The notes below the pieces were generated by a model that was given only the letters and a program-made list of their open reading frames with translations, was not told where the DNA came from and made no database searches. This document shows positions 41,532 to 52,211 of a DNA stretch of 64,000 bases, one piece after another. Both the position numbers and the translations under genes were made by a program. Numbering within the stretch: position 1 is the stretch's first letter; each line of letters starts with the position of its first letter. Origin of the DNA: Bradysia coprophila (taxonomy: Eukaryota > Arthropoda > Insecta > Diptera > Sciaridae); the NCBI RefSeq assembly GCF_014529535.1, contig NW_023503375.1, positions 3,407,620 through 3,471,619 of the forward strand. Reading direction: 5' to 3'.

Positions 41532-41545
41532 TGGTGACCCCGACG
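41532..41545 (+). other. Primer binding site, tRNA-Trp type
   Basis: TGGTGACCCCGACG begins one base after the LTR. It is complementary to the usual 3' end of animal tRNA-Trp (CGTCGGGGTCACCA). Confidence 0.8.
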
Positions 41546-42607
41546 AACACAGAAAGTTAAATTAAATTCATTGAGTGAAATTGATATTGAAAAAGTGAAA
41601 CAAAAGTAATTTTTTGCTGACGCCGACCGGAGACATTTTCATTTGCAATTTGGCCGTTAACTTCAATAAAACGTGAACTTTGGCTGATCGAACGCTGCGT
41701 TCATCATTTGGCCGTTAGTTTTGGCAGAAAGGATTATCCATTCTGATTTAAAGCTAACGTGAGCTAAATCCTGGTTGATCGCGAAATAAAATCATCGTTT
41801 GGAGCTATCACGAGAGAAAACAACGTGGTCGAGGTCATTCAGAGCAAAGTGGATGTGACAAGACATAGTATTTGGCTGGCCGTCGATTTTAAGCATTGTG
41901 GCGTGTGCTAGCGGAACATTATCACGTCCGTAAAACTGGTCTGCAAGAAGGACGAAATTCATTGGTACAAAAAACTTCTACGGTCAAGGTCGTTGGTAGC
42001 AGACCATTGGAAATACCAGGCTTTGTTGGTTGGAAATCTCCACAGGTACAAATCCTGTGGGGATAAAAGGTACGTGACTTAGTCATAAATTCATTGCCAC
42101 ACCGAAATTATATCGTTTGCGTTGAATTGTCGATCGAAAAATCTGGATCTTGGCGCGTAATCTACATTGTTCGAGAAAATACATAATTCCCGTTGGTTTT
42201 GGCGCGTCGATTCCTTTGTTCGGTATCCACACTGGTATTCAACAATCAACAGTTACTCAACGTACCCAAGACAATCAACTGATAAAATCATTTCATCAGA
42301 TTGTTCTCATTTCATTTGCATTATATAACGAAACCCATCAATTTCTAAACTAGCTCAAGGTTAGGCAGCGTTTCGGAATTTAGCTTTTGTTTGATCATCA
42401 TTTAACGTAGAACATTTTGCTTTCATTTTCGAGATCATTTAATTGATTTTTCTTGGAATTTTAATTTGAGAATATTCCGAAACGACTGAAAGTTTCCAGT
42501 CGAGTTTTTCATGTTTGAGTTGATCATTAGTCTTGTTGAACGGACTGGGTGAGTGCGATTTATTTTTTCGATTAATTTTTCGACACTTCGCGGTGTAATT
42601 ATTAAAT

Positions 42608-43531
42608 ATGGTTGACGAAAAGGAGTTACAAGGTGAAAATGGTCCAGAACCACAGCCTGATCAAGGGTTAAAAACTCCAACCGACATTAACGCTCTTATA
42701 GTGAAATTGCCAACGTTTTGGGCAAGTAATCCGCGTACTTGGTTTATACAGGCAGAAGCACAATTCTCGTTAGGTAAAATCACATCTGATGTTAGTAAGT
42801 ACAATTACGTCGTAGCTACGTTGCCTCAAGACATAGCCGAATCGGTATCGGATATTTTAGAGAATCCCCCAGCGAGCGATTTGTATAAGAATTTGAAAGA
42901 CGAGCTTATTGGTCGTCATTCATTGAGTTTGGAAAGCCGGATAAGGAAGTTAACATCCGATGAAGAGATCGGCGATAAAAAGCCGTCTGAGTTTTTTAGG
43001 ACCCTTAAGCGTTTAGCAGGCAACTGCGGTACGGTTGGTGATGAGTTGTTGAAAAAGCTGTGGATGGGTAGACTTCCTCAGGCGATCAGTGTAGCTCTTA
43101 TTCCTCAAAAGGACGATGAGATTGGTAACTTGATGAAATTGGCTGACCAAGTGTGGGAAGCAATAAAAACAGCTAACATCTCTGCTGTGAGTAATCATCC
43201 GGCCGGTCCATCTTCAATCTATGATGAGCTAAAAAGCGAAATTAATTCTCTAAAAATGATGATCGAAAAGATTTCGTTTGATAGGTCTCGCAATAGGAAC
43301 AGAAGTCGTTCTCGAAATTGCTCTAATGAAAGCTCGAACAATCACACTCGTTCAAACAGCAATTATCGCAGAAATCGTTCACGAAGTTCACGGTTCAACC
43401 CAAATGGTAGATTCTGCTTTGATCATTTTAAGTTCGGAAAGAGAGCAACGAAGTGTACTAAGCCTTGCGCATTCGTGGATAAATCCCAAGACACGAGTGT
43501 TTCAAGAGACCGAGCGAGTAACCCAAACTAA
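42608..43531 (+). CDS. gag: Gag protein of the Ty3/gypsy element
   Basis: 307 aa structural protein that would form the virus-like particle. The N-terminal half resembles a retroelement capsid: the [17 protein letters not shown] region, then [16 protein letters not shown] and LKRLAGNCG. After about residue 225 it turns Ser/Arg/Asn-rich ([15 protein letters not shown]). A single zinc-knuckle-like motif follows with spacing C-x2-H-x9-C-x3-C, a CHCC arrangement unlike the CCHC of most retroelements but reported for CsRn1-type elements. The TAA stop at 43529-43531 directly follows a slippery heptamer. The start is the first ATG after a leader of about 1 kb. Confidence 0.9.
   Translation: MVDEKELQGENGPEPQPDQGLKTPTDINALIVKLPTFWASNPRTWFIQAEAQFSLGKITSDVSKYNYVVATLPQDIAESVSDILENPPASDLYKNLKDELIGRHSLSLESRIRKLTSDEEIGDKKPSEFFRTLKRLAGNCGTVGDELLKKLWMGRLPQAISVALIPQKDDEIGNLMKLADQVWEAIKTANISAVSNHPAGPSSIYDELKSEINSLKMMIEKISFDRSRNRNRSRSRNCSNESSNNHTRSNSNYRRNRSRSSRFNPNGRFCFDHFKFGKRATKCTKPCAFVDKSQDTSVSRDRASNPN
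43522..43528 (+). promoter_or_regulatory. Predicted -1 ribosomal frameshift site
   Basis: The heptamer C CCA AAC in the Gag frame fits the X XXY YYZ rule (XXX=CCC, YYY=AAA, Z=C) and abuts the Gag stop. The -1 frame is open from exactly 43522, just after a TAA at 43519-43521, and continues into Pol. The overlap is therefore only 7 nt of usable sequence. Confidence 0.7.
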
Positions 43532-43563
43532 AGAGTCCTGCTGTAGACGCGGCTACCAGTGGG

Positions 43564-46500
43564 ATGTTGTTTAAATCTTGCCGCCTTTTTGTTAGGGATA
43601 ATAAGAATAAATTGCTGTTTTTAATTGATACCGGAGCTGACGTAAGTGTCATTCCGAAAAGTTTTGTTAAGTTTTTCAAATTAAACAAAGATTTTCAGCT
43701 AACGGCTGCGAACGGTTCGGTGATTAATACGTACGGAAGCAAAGTAGTTGAAGTTGAGTTAGGTTTAAGGAGGAATTATCCTCACGAGTTTATCCTAGCT
43801 GATGTGAACAAACCGATAATAGGAGCAGATTTTCTAGCTAAGCACGGTCTTCTACCGGACTTGAGGAACAAGAAATTGGTCGATCCAGCAACCTCTTTGG
43901 TAATAAACGCGATGAGGGCTGATAATTGCTATGAGCCAACTCCTAGGTTGTATTCAATTGCCACAGAATTCGGCGAAATTCTCAAGAAGTATCCGTCATT
44001 AGTTGCTCCGCCTAATTTCAATCTGCCAGTCAAGCACAATGTTGTCCACCATATACACACGAAAGGTCCGTTGCCGTATTCCAAGGCACGCAGGCTAAGC
44101 CCCGATAAGTTTAAAGTGGCTCAAGTCGAATTCAACTATATGAATGAAGTTGGAATTTGTCGACCTTCGTCGTCACAAGCAGCTTCGGCATTAACTATGC
44201 CGCCTAAACCTCGAAGTCCGGACTTCCGTCCATGTGGTGACTATCGAAGGTTAAATGCTATAACGATTCCGGACAGGTATCCTCTGCCACACATTCAAGA
44301 TTTCAATGCTAAAGTGGCAGGGAGTAAGATTTTTTCCAAAATTGATTTAGTGAGATCTTTTCACAATATTCCAGTGGCACCAGAGGATGTGCATAAGACT
44401 GCCATAATCACTCCTTTCGGATTGTTTGAATTCCCTAGGATGCCATTTGGACTGCGTAACGCAGCCCAGACTTTCCAGAGATTTATGAATGAAGTTTGCA
44501 AAGGACTAGACTTTGTGTTCGTTTATATTGACGACATTTTGATTTTCAGTAAATCGCCCGAAGAGCATAAAGCTCATTTGGACACACTTTTCGAACGTTT
44601 GGCCGAATACGGCTTGTGTATTAAGCCTTCCAAATGTGTACTTGGTGTGAAAGCACTCGAATTTCTTGGTCATTATGTTGACGAAAATGGCATTTTGCCT
44701 TCGGCAGAAAGAGTGGAAGCGATTACTAGTTTCCCGGCGCCCGATTCTCTTAAGAAAGCCCAACGTTTCGTTGGAATGATTAATTATTACTTCAGATTTG
44801 TGCCAAAATTGGCTGAAATTTTGATTCCACTGCATTCTCATATAGCAGAAATGGAAGGAATGAAGAAAAAGAATCGGAATCGGAAATTAGAGTTCCATTG
44901 GCCTGATAGTTGTAATGACGCGTTTAATCAAGCCAAAGAAGCTTTAGCCAATGCGACGATGCTAGTGCACCCGAAGAAGAAAGGGTTAATTATCAGTTTG
45001 TTCACAGACGCTTCGGGTAAAGCTGTAGGGTCAGTCTTGCAGCAGTATCACAAAGGTATCTGGCAACCGTTAGGTTTTTTCTCAAAAAAGCTTAGTTCGG
45101 CGGAAGTGAAATATAGTACTCTAGACCGTGAGCTTTTGGCGATATATTTATCGGTTAAGCACTTCCGCTATTTTTTAGAAGGGAGAGAGTTTATCGTTTA
45201 CACCGATCATAAGCCACTGACCACGGCTATGACATCGACGGCTGAACGCAGTCCGCGACAGTGTCGCCATTTAGAATTCATTTCTCAGTTCACAACGAAT
45301 ATTCAACACGTCAAAGGAAAGAACAATGTTGTCGCTGATTTTTTGTCACGGATCGATGAACCGGAAGTAGCTTCGTTGAAAACCAGTTTAGAATTGAAAG
45401 CACTAATCGAGCTTCAGAAAGGCGACGACGAGATCCAAGAGTTATTAGAAAAGCAAGACGATAAGTCTAAATATTGCTTAAAAGAAGTTGATTTGCCACT
45501 TTCCCTAGGCAAGTTATGGTGCGACGTTAGCACGGGCCAAAATCGTCCGTTTGTACCAGAACCGCTTAGGAGAGCTATCTTTGATCAGTTTCATTCACTA
45601 TCGCACCCTGGAATTCGGGGAACGCGAAAATTAGTTACATCACGGTATTTTTGGCCATGTGTCAACAAGGACGTAAACCACTGGACCAGGTCGTGTATTC
45701 CTTGCCAGCGGGCTAAAGTCGTGAGACATGTGAAATCGCCGCTAGGAAAATTCAAGGCTCCTTCTAGTAGGTTTGAGCACATTCATATTGACCTTGTTGG
45801 TCCGCTACCCTGTTCTAACGGTTTCACGAGCGTTCTGACTGTCGTAGACAGGTTTACTCGCTGGCCAGAAGCTTATCCTATACATGATCAGACTGCCGAA
45901 ACGACAGCTAGGTGCCTAGTTAGCCAGTATATTTCGCGGTTTGGCGTGCCATTAGAAATCACGACTGACAGAGGAAAGCAGTTCGAGTCGCAGTTGTTTG
46001 CCGAATTGTGTAAGTTGTTAGGCTCAGACAGGATCCGTACAACATCGTATCATCCGCAAGCCAATGGCATGGTAGAGCGTTTTCATAGAAATTTTAAAGA
46101 TTCGATAATCGCTAGATGTAATACTGTTCATTGGACCGACGAGTTGCCTCTAGTCTTGCTGGGAATAAGAGCTACAGTGAAAGAAGGCTTAGGATGCTCA
46201 CCAGCTGAGTTAGTATATGGGCAAACTTTGAAGATTCCGGGAGAATTTTTCGTCGATACACCGCTGACCGATCCGCTCGATCATTCTAATTTTGTTGATA
46301 GGTTGCGAAAACATATGCGTGCTGTAAAGCCAGTTGAGCCTGCGGTTTCCCGACAAGCTCAAGAGAGCGTTCCCAAGGCGTTAAGTACGTGCAGTCACGT
46401 TTTCGTTAGAATTGACAGGGTAAAGCCTAGTCTGCATCCCCGTTACGACGGACCATTTAAAGTTATTAAACGTTTGAGGAAGGGTTACGTTTTGCACGTT

Positions 46501-46611
46501 AACGGGAAGAACGATACGGTGTCGATAGATCGTTTAAAGCCAGCGTTTGGGATTCTGTCGGTGGCATCGGATAATAAAGTCCTTAAGAAGAAGTCGGTTA
46601 GTTTTCGATAG
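43564..46611 (+). CDS. pol: Pol polyprotein of the Ty3/gypsy element (PR-RT-RNase H-IN)
   Basis: 1015 aa from the first ATG; the frame is open further upstream to 43522 for translation by frameshift. Domains in order: aspartic protease with DTGA at 22-25; reverse transcriptase with the YIDD catalytic box at 321-324; RNase H beginning TDASG near 481-485; and an integrase HHCC zinc finger at about 677-718. The integrase core has catalytic D743, D802 and E838, and D802 to E838 is exactly D-x35-E. A C-terminal region of about 130 residues resembling the usual GPY/F-type module ([13 protein letters not shown]) follows. All catalytic residues I can check are present and no frame break is seen. The protease-RT-RNaseH-integrase order is the Ty3/gypsy order, not Ty1/copia. 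Confidence 0.95.
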   Translation: MLFKSCRLFVRDNKNKLLFLIDTGADVSVIPKSFVKFFKLNKDFQLTAANGSVINTYGSKVVEVELGLRRNYPHEFILADVNKPIIGADFLAKHGLLPDLRNKKLVDPATSLVINAMRADNCYEPTPRLYSIATEFGEILKKYPSLVAPPNFNLPVKHNVVHHIHTKGPLPYSKARRLSPDKFKVAQVEFNYMNEVGICRPSSSQAASALTMPPKPRSPDFRPCGDYRRLNAITIPDRYPLPHIQDFNAKVAGSKIFSKIDLVRSFHNIPVAPEDVHKTAIITPFGLFEFPRMPFGLRNAAQTFQRFMNEVCKGLDFVFVYIDDILIFSKSPEEHKAHLDTLFERLAEYGLCIKPSKCVLGVKALEFLGHYVDENGILPSAERVEAITSFPAPDSLKKAQRFVGMINYYFRFVPKLAEILIPLHSHIAEMEGMKKKNRNRKLEFHWPDSCNDAFNQAKEALANATMLVHPKKKGLIISLFTDASGKAVGSVLQQYHKGIWQPLGFFSKKLSSAEVKYSTLDRELLAIYLSVKHFRYFLEGREFIVYTDHKPLTTAMTSTAERSPRQCRHLEFISQFTTNIQHVKGKNNVVADFLSRIDEPEVASLKTSLELKALIELQKGDDEIQELLEKQDDKSKYCLKEVDLPLSLGKLWCDVSTGQNRPFVPEPLRRAIFDQFHSLSHPGIRGTRKLVTSRYFWPCVNKDVNHWTRSCIPCQRAKVVRHVKSPLGKFKAPSSRFEHIHIDLVGPLPCSNGFTSVLTVVDRFTRWPEAYPIHDQTAETTARCLVSQYISRFGVPLEITTDRGKQFESQLFAELCKLLGSDRIRTTSYHPQANGMVERFHRNFKDSIIARCNTVHWTDELPLVLLGIRATVKEGLGCSPAELVYGQTLKIPGEFFVDTPLTDPLDHSNFVDRLRKHMRAVKPVEPAVSRQAQESVPKALSTCSHVFVRIDRVKPSLHPRYDGPFKVIKRLRKGYVLHVNGKNDTVSIDRLKPAFGILSVASDNKVLKKKSVSFR

Positions 46612-46721
46612 TTTTGGTCGTTGTGGGCTTGTGCTGATAGCTATAAACTAAGTACACGTTCAGACGGGATGTCCTTTCGTAGTTTGTAATTTTTTTTTGT
46701 TTTTCTTGTTTTTTTTTGTTG

Positions 46722-46733
46722 AAAAGGGGAATA
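46722..46733 (+). other. Polypurine tract
   Basis: AAAAGGGGAATA, one base before the 3' LTR, is the expected plus-strand primer site. Confidence 0.75.
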
Positions 46734-46734
46734 A

Positions 46735-46999
46735 TGTAGTGGTCGTGAACTGAGTCACTACCCCTACGTAACAAGTGTCGAAATGTCAAATAACATCGCA
46801 TTCTCTTAGTACGAACTCTCTCGTTATATTCGGTTAACCGACCGTAATATAACTAGAGCGTATGAGTTACGACGAAGATCTTTATTCACTCGACCACCAT
46901 AGCGTCAGCATCATTTAAACGAGCTCAATAAATTGTAATTAGTAAGTCGAACAGTGGCCTTTCATTTTACGTATTAGATAGGAGTCCGAGACTTCTACA
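46735..46999 (+). repeat. 3' LTR of the Ty3/gypsy element
   Basis: 265 bp, apparently identical to the 5' LTR. It is followed by CATC, the duplicated target. Confidence 0.95.
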
Positions 47000-47942
47000 C
47001 ATCTTCTGTTGTTTCCTCTGTTGGATCAGTTGTTTCATCAGTAGGATCAGTTGTTTCCTCTGTTGGATTAGTTGCATCTTCTGTTGTTTCAGTTGTTTCC
47101 TCTGTTGGATCAGTTGTTTCCTCTGTTGGATCAGTTTTTGCCTCTGTTGGATCAGTTGTTGCTTCTGTTGGATCAGTTGTTTCCTCAGTTGGATCTGTCT
47201 TAGACGCCAATGTTACACGCAAATATTCAATAGCTAGCGTAGTATCAGTAGACATGCGTGCTAAAATTTGAATCTGAAAGTTTGAATTAAAACAGCTATT
47301 GAAGAACCAACGATAACAAAAAAATATTTTCACCTTTGCGTTTGTCAAACTATTGGCAAATGCTTGACTGATAACGTGCCACTCGAATCCATAGGACCAT
47401 AGTTGATAAATCGAGAAAGTACCCTCCTCTTCCTGATATGCTTGTAATTCTAGATATGAGTCATCTTCGCTATTTGAATTCAAAAAAATCGCGAATTCGA
47501 TTTTTGTATTTGTGTTCAGGTCGAAGGGTTTTTTTGTTTTAATGCAGGAAAATCCTGCACCCGTATTGCCCAAATGATTTACCGAATTGTTTCTGTACGG
47601 TTCCACAGACACATCTGCGTAAGATTTAATTTTAAATAAATTAGAAGGACCTTGAAAGTAGCACGGTTCAAATTCATCCAATGAATTTTCATCGTTGAAA
47701 TCTATTTCATATATGTCAGTCCCTGGTTCGATTAGAACTGTTTGTGTCTCTTCCTGTTCCTTAGTTGCAGTTTCCGAAGTATCAGCTGCTGTTTCCATTG
47801 GATTAGTTTTTGGTTCGGTTTCATCATTGAAGTGTATTAGGCCCATACAACCTTTACAGCTGGGATTGACTTGTGTTTGTGTGCTTGCTGTGTAGCACAA
47901 TACGATCAATGGGACAAGTAATTTCATTTTTCCTACTCCCAT
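47000..47942 (-). CDS. 5' half of a two-domain Thr/Pro-rich membrane protein gene, cut by a retrotransposon
   Basis: Start of the interrupted gene. Exon 1 (47942-47334) encodes a signal peptide (MKLLVPLIVLCYTASTQTQ after a second Met at 47927), a short Glu/Thr linker and domain 1 (YEIDFNDENSLDEFEPC, then IKSYADVSVEPYRNNSVNHL). A 60-nt phase-0 intron (AAAG|GTGAAAAT...TTTCAG) follows. Exon 2 (from 47273) begins IQILARMSTDTTLAIEYLRV and enters the DPTEETT repeat, where the LTR cuts it. The intron falls after the same Ala-Lys as in domain 2 of the 3' half, so the two domains arose by duplication of an exon pair. The protein would be extracellular and anchored by the single helix in the 3' half. 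The frame is continuous across the insertion once the element and one CATC are discounted. Confidence 0.78.
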
Positions 47943-48576
47943 GCAAAATTGATGATCAGCAAATTAACAATATAAAGTGAAACAATCTGATGAAATCAAC
48001 TTTCGATTAAATTCGTATGGATGGCTAATTCACACTAAAATTGAATTTCTTATTTTTGAAGATGCTTTCCTCGTATCGTTATAAGTTCTTTATTATCAAT
48101 CAGTTTTTTTCCTCTCAATTGATTAGCATTATCTTTGAGCTTGATTTTGTATGTCGGAAGGCCGATAAAAGAATTGAGTCAGTGCTCACGTTTTATTAAC
48201 GCAGTGCCACTTTTCTACAAGTTTAGATTATTCGCACTTAGTAACATCATGCTTTATTTTATTCAAATTTAATTTAATTTTCTGAAGAAACAAAGAGAGC
48301 TATGAGTTGAAGGTTCAACGATCGATGTTTTACTACCAATAAATATGAGTACTAAACAGCGCTAAAAAGATGGCATATTTTTTGCGACCTCTTAAATAAT
48401 GAAACTCGTGTGAGTTCACACTCGTTCAAATATTCTCTTTCTTAAGCCTTGTACGAAAGGAAAAAATTCTTTTAAGAATACAATTTCACGCAAAAATTGT
48501 CTTAGACCCCAGATTGCCAGTCCGATAAAAATGCAATCTTCAAACATAACCACTTGAATTAAGCTACTGGTCGGAG
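47943..48576. other. 5' flank of the interrupted gene, no other gene seen
   Basis: AT-rich; a TATA-like stretch (minus strand) lies around 47970-47985. No exon is supported. Confidence 0.35.
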
Positions 48577-48823
48577 CCAGGGCCTATTTTAAGGAATTTA
48601 ATTTCCAAAAATTTCCAAAATTTCACAAAAATTTTCAAAATTTCCAAATTTTGTTTTCTGTTAGATCTCTTCCGAAGTAAGCTCAAAGGCATGAGAAGCA
48701 ACTAAAAAGGCAGTAAAAACAACATTTACGATGCAATCTGTTGTGTTTTTAGATGAAATGACGAAAAGTGATGGAAAAATGTGAGAATTTTTGGAAATTT
48801 AATTTCCTTAAAATAGGCCCTGG
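48577..48823. mobile_element. MITE-like element with CCAGGGCCTATTTTAAGGAA ends
   Basis: Inverted ends of about 34 bp enclose about 180 bp rich in AAATTTCC. A related end phrase (AAAAATAGGCCCTGGC) occurs alone near 7268. Confidence 0.75.
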
Positions 48824-50960
48824 TCGGAATAATCAGAAAACACTTTATGTCATGTAAATCCATGCTGAAACTTACACCTTCAAAACTCACTTTTCTGAAC
48901 TTAGACCGAACTAGTCTCTTATATATCTTACTCGCTGCTCATGATCAAAACACTGTGGTAAACTCAAAAGGAGATACATCCGAAGCAGCTAAAGCTGCTT
49001 AACCATCCTCCTAGGTTTTCTTTATGGGACAGATAAATGCCTTTAGAAAACTTTTATTCAGACTACAGATATTCCTGTATTACTCACTCAGTGCAAAAAC
49101 TGCAGTCTGTATAATCTGTTGGAATCAAAGATTGACTTTGAACATTTATTCAAAATTAATACTCCTATATAATCTAATTTTTGTATAGGACCTTTGATGA
49201 TTCTACATAATAACAAAATTCATCCCGACGACGATCATCTCGGTAGGTGAATTATTTGTATTAGAATAAGCAATAATTATCATCAGATGTTGTGTGTCAC
49301 TCGCGTATCTTTCGTTGGATAACCTCTCCATAATTTTCACCTCTAACGAAAATGGACAAAGAATTACAAAGGTCATAGCTCTTTCTTCGGAAGAAGTTTT
49401 ACACTAATAGCCGAAGCCTATTTAAATTTTCAATGAATAACGGGAAACGTTTATTTAGTAATCATTTATTTAAGATCCGTTCGAAAGTAGCAAAAGATTT
49501 TTAAAGGCGTAAATTAAATAAATTCGGTGAAACCGTTTCACTGTAACAATTTGTAAAAGGATGAATTCACTTTTCCCAAAGAAAAAAACAATCACAATCA
49601 CGTGACAATAATCCCACGACAACGATGTTCGGCAAATTAGCGAAAAAAATGATATTTTTTACATATCAAAGTTTGCAACGTTCAAAAAATCAAAATAGTG
49701 CGTACAACAGTTGTTACTGCAACTTAAATTTATTGAATCAATGACAAAATATAACAATCAGTTTTCCGTTGCACGTGAAGTTACGAATATGAACTTTTAA
49801 AAATTTTAGCGCTCACAAAAAGCGTACCATTTTTGACACCTTTTGATCTAGTACGTTTAGCACTACCATTTTGACGTATATCAATCAGAAACATTGTTGA
49901 TGTTTACAAACTACAAAATGGTTCTTTGATGCAATTGGAATTTTGTAAAGTTTGAAACGAAACTCGAATATTTTAATATAAATGTTTAGTGTTTGATGAC
50001 CAAATGTTGTACAATCGATAGGCCTTATCTTTTCGCAGGTAATTTAATTCATAAACATGCACTGATCCAAATTTTATTTTCGAAAAATTGTTTTAGGAAA
50101 ATGATCCAGCATCAACTGCTTACATTAGATAAGATTATTGCCGGTCCGAGCTTTAGAAAACAGTTTCCTTTTTATCGAATCGATGCGTTATGATGACATT
50201 GTCTACGTAAACACGAAATTTAAGCGACAAAAAGATCTCAACTCCAAAATGACATTTTGATGCTGCCCCTCAAGGCTCTTGAAACATCGTGTGACTCAAA
50301 ATCTTAAATCGGTTCGCTGACCTCATGCATAAAAATTTTGTTCTAGGACACCCTTCAACTTTCATTTTTGAACATTTGTTCCGAAGAGACCAAAGCTCTA
50401 CGACGCCATCTTGTGGGCGTACCAACATCAAAGTTGGTCCCCTTTTTCGGCACTTTCTTTCACTTTTCTCGGAAACTAAACCATGGAATCTATTGATATG
50501 CACCTTAATCGATAGGTATTTTCAGTGGCTATCTACGATTTCAGTTTCATCTAATCCTATGGACACGTTTTCGAGAAAATTGAGAAAAACCACCCAAAAA
50601 ACCACTTTTTGGTAATTTGCGATGGCTCACATGCATGTGGCCGCTCTCAAATGTTTTTATTCGGAAGCGCCGACCTCGAAAACCCTTTAGACACAAATTT
50701 CACGCCAATCCATTAATTTTACGCGAAATGGCAGCCAGTTTTCGTTTCAAAAATTCCGACTTTGAAGCCACCTAGCGGCCAAGCGACGCATAAAAAAATT
50801 TTGTGACCCACATTTCCTGAATCAGCATCAAAAGCTCTACCGAAATCAACCGTAAAATCATTAGGTCCGAGGTACGGCCTCAGTCCTAACCTAGGTCCGA
50901 ACTCGACTTTTTCCCATCTCGCCACCCTAAGAAACGCTCCTATCTACTTTTTAGATTTTT
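48824..50960. other. Intergenic, no gene seen
   Basis: 50.2-50.95 kb is more GC-rich than its surroundings and contains small open frames on both strands, but no recognisable domain. It may be part of an unrecognised repeat ending in the GC-rich hairpins at 50968 and 51020. Confidence 0.35.
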
Positions 50961-50967
50961 AGAAAGT

Positions 50968-51040
50968 ACGATGCCCTGCGGGCATCGTGTAATAGATGCC
51001 GGGACAGTTATGAATTAAGGCGCAGCGCTGCGCGCTGCGC
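50968..51040. repeat. Two GC-rich hairpins side by side
   Basis: ACGATGCCC-TGC-GGGCATCGT (50968-50988) and GCGCAGCGC-TGC-GCGCTGCGC (51020-51040) both have 9-bp perfect arms and the same TGC loop. They stand out in an AT-rich background. Confidence 0.8.
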
Positions 51041-51194
51041 TTGCAATGAAATTATAAGAAGGTTGAAGGTTGTTGAAAGTGGAACAGGCTCCGTCGGGAC
51101 CATTTTTTAGCGACGCTTTGTTTACATGCCCAAATAGCCCTTGGCCCCAATAGTCTAAAACTGCAATCGTTTAATTTCAATATTCGCAACAAGT

Positions 51195-51345
51195 GACGAA
51201 AAGTAGGACTTTCCGTTGCCTTTATTGCGAAAAACGTTGTATACAACTCGATGATAAATGCATTTTTAGGCACACGATGCGTATTGTCACACTCGGCCTA
51301 CGGCCGAGTCACACTTTCTAGTGCCTAAAAAAGCATTTGTGCCAC
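51195..51345. mobile_element. Partial foldback element of the 18811 family
   Basis: It begins GTGACGAAAAGTAGGAC and contains ATTTTTAGGCACACG paired with GTGCCTAAAAAAGCATTTG around CACTCGGCCTACGGCCGAG. The outer right arm is missing. Confidence 0.7.
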
Positions 51346-51547
51346 CGAGAATTGAAATACGACTCTTTTCAGCACTCATTTTAGTGTTGTAAAGTGACTT
51401 ATTTCAGCACCCGTTTGATGTGATATTACAACACTCAAAGCAGTGTTGATATGGAATTTGTGTGAGTTGTTACATCATTCGTAATTCGACGTGAATATTG
51501 TTGGTATTTGTGGTTAACGTTAAACATCTGAAATGACTTCATTTTTG

Positions 51548-51625
51548 CTCGTCTCGTTGGTCGAGTTGGATAGGTGCTGGATTTATTAACCAGAGGTTGC
51601 TAGTTCAAGCCCAGCTGTGGACATT
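51548..51625 (+). mobile_element. tRNA-like SINE head or tRNA pseudogene
   Basis: An A box (TGGTCGAGTTGG), a CTGG/CCAG anticodon-like stem and a B box (AGTTCAAGCCC) are in tRNA order. The acceptor stem pairs poorly and no standard anticodon can be assigned. Downstream sequence is A-rich (AAATAAAAATTAAAA near 51675), as in a SINE tail. Confidence 0.5.
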
Positions 51626-52211
51626 ATGAGCAAAAATGCTTTCACTTCAGATTTTGATGTCTAGTATGTTTCACTAAATAAAAATTAAAATTTGTTGGTT
51701 TTACCAGAGTTCATAGGAACTCATAATTCTCACATTTATTTAAAAATAATCGTCTTCTTTATTTTTAGACGAATCTTAGACGAATCATACGAAATCTGCA
51801 TCTTATACAAAATGATGTTGGGGACACATTTTACTGTACGAAATAACTACCTGTCTAGGAATAATTCGTCTTAATGAAATAATGAAAAAGTCGTACTTTT
51901 GGGGCAAATTACTTGGAAACTTTTCTTGTGATAGCACATTCTCATAGCAGATTTCCATTATTAAATTTGAATTATTCAGAGTTATCAAATCCTAAAAAGA
52001 TATTTCTAAAAAAGGCAAAAAAATTTCTAGGAATTTCTGTATTTTCCGTTTTTTTTTTTTTTGCTAAATCATAGTGAACTTCAAGACTTAATTTTCCTCT
52101 TTTTCGCTATTCGCACATTTTGTGGAAATTGCAATTTCTCAAGGTCTTAAGAGAGCACCCAAATGTGGCGTATTTCGACAAAGAATTTTGAACTCCTTTC
52201 CTTCACAGTTT

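Larger units (their letters stand above)
41266..46999 (+). mobile_element. Complete Ty3/gypsy (Metaviridae) LTR retrotransposon, CsRn1-like
   Basis: A 5734-bp element with 265-bp LTRs that appear identical throughout, flanked by CATC on both sides (41262-41265 and 47000-47003). The order is LTR, tRNA-Trp-type primer site, a leader of about 1.1 kb, Gag, Pol (protease-RT-RNase H-integrase), polypurine tract and LTR. There is no envelope-like frame. The tRNA-Trp primer and the CHCC Gag knuckle point to the CsRn1 clade (established for that clade; the assignment is inference). It lies antisense to the host gene it interrupts. Identical LTRs and intact frames suggest a very young and possibly active copy. 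Confidence 0.95.

Noticed and set aside
51548..51625. Functional tRNA gene (plus strand)
   Set aside because: The acceptor stem pairs at only about four of seven positions and the anticodon loop is abnormal; SINE head preferred.
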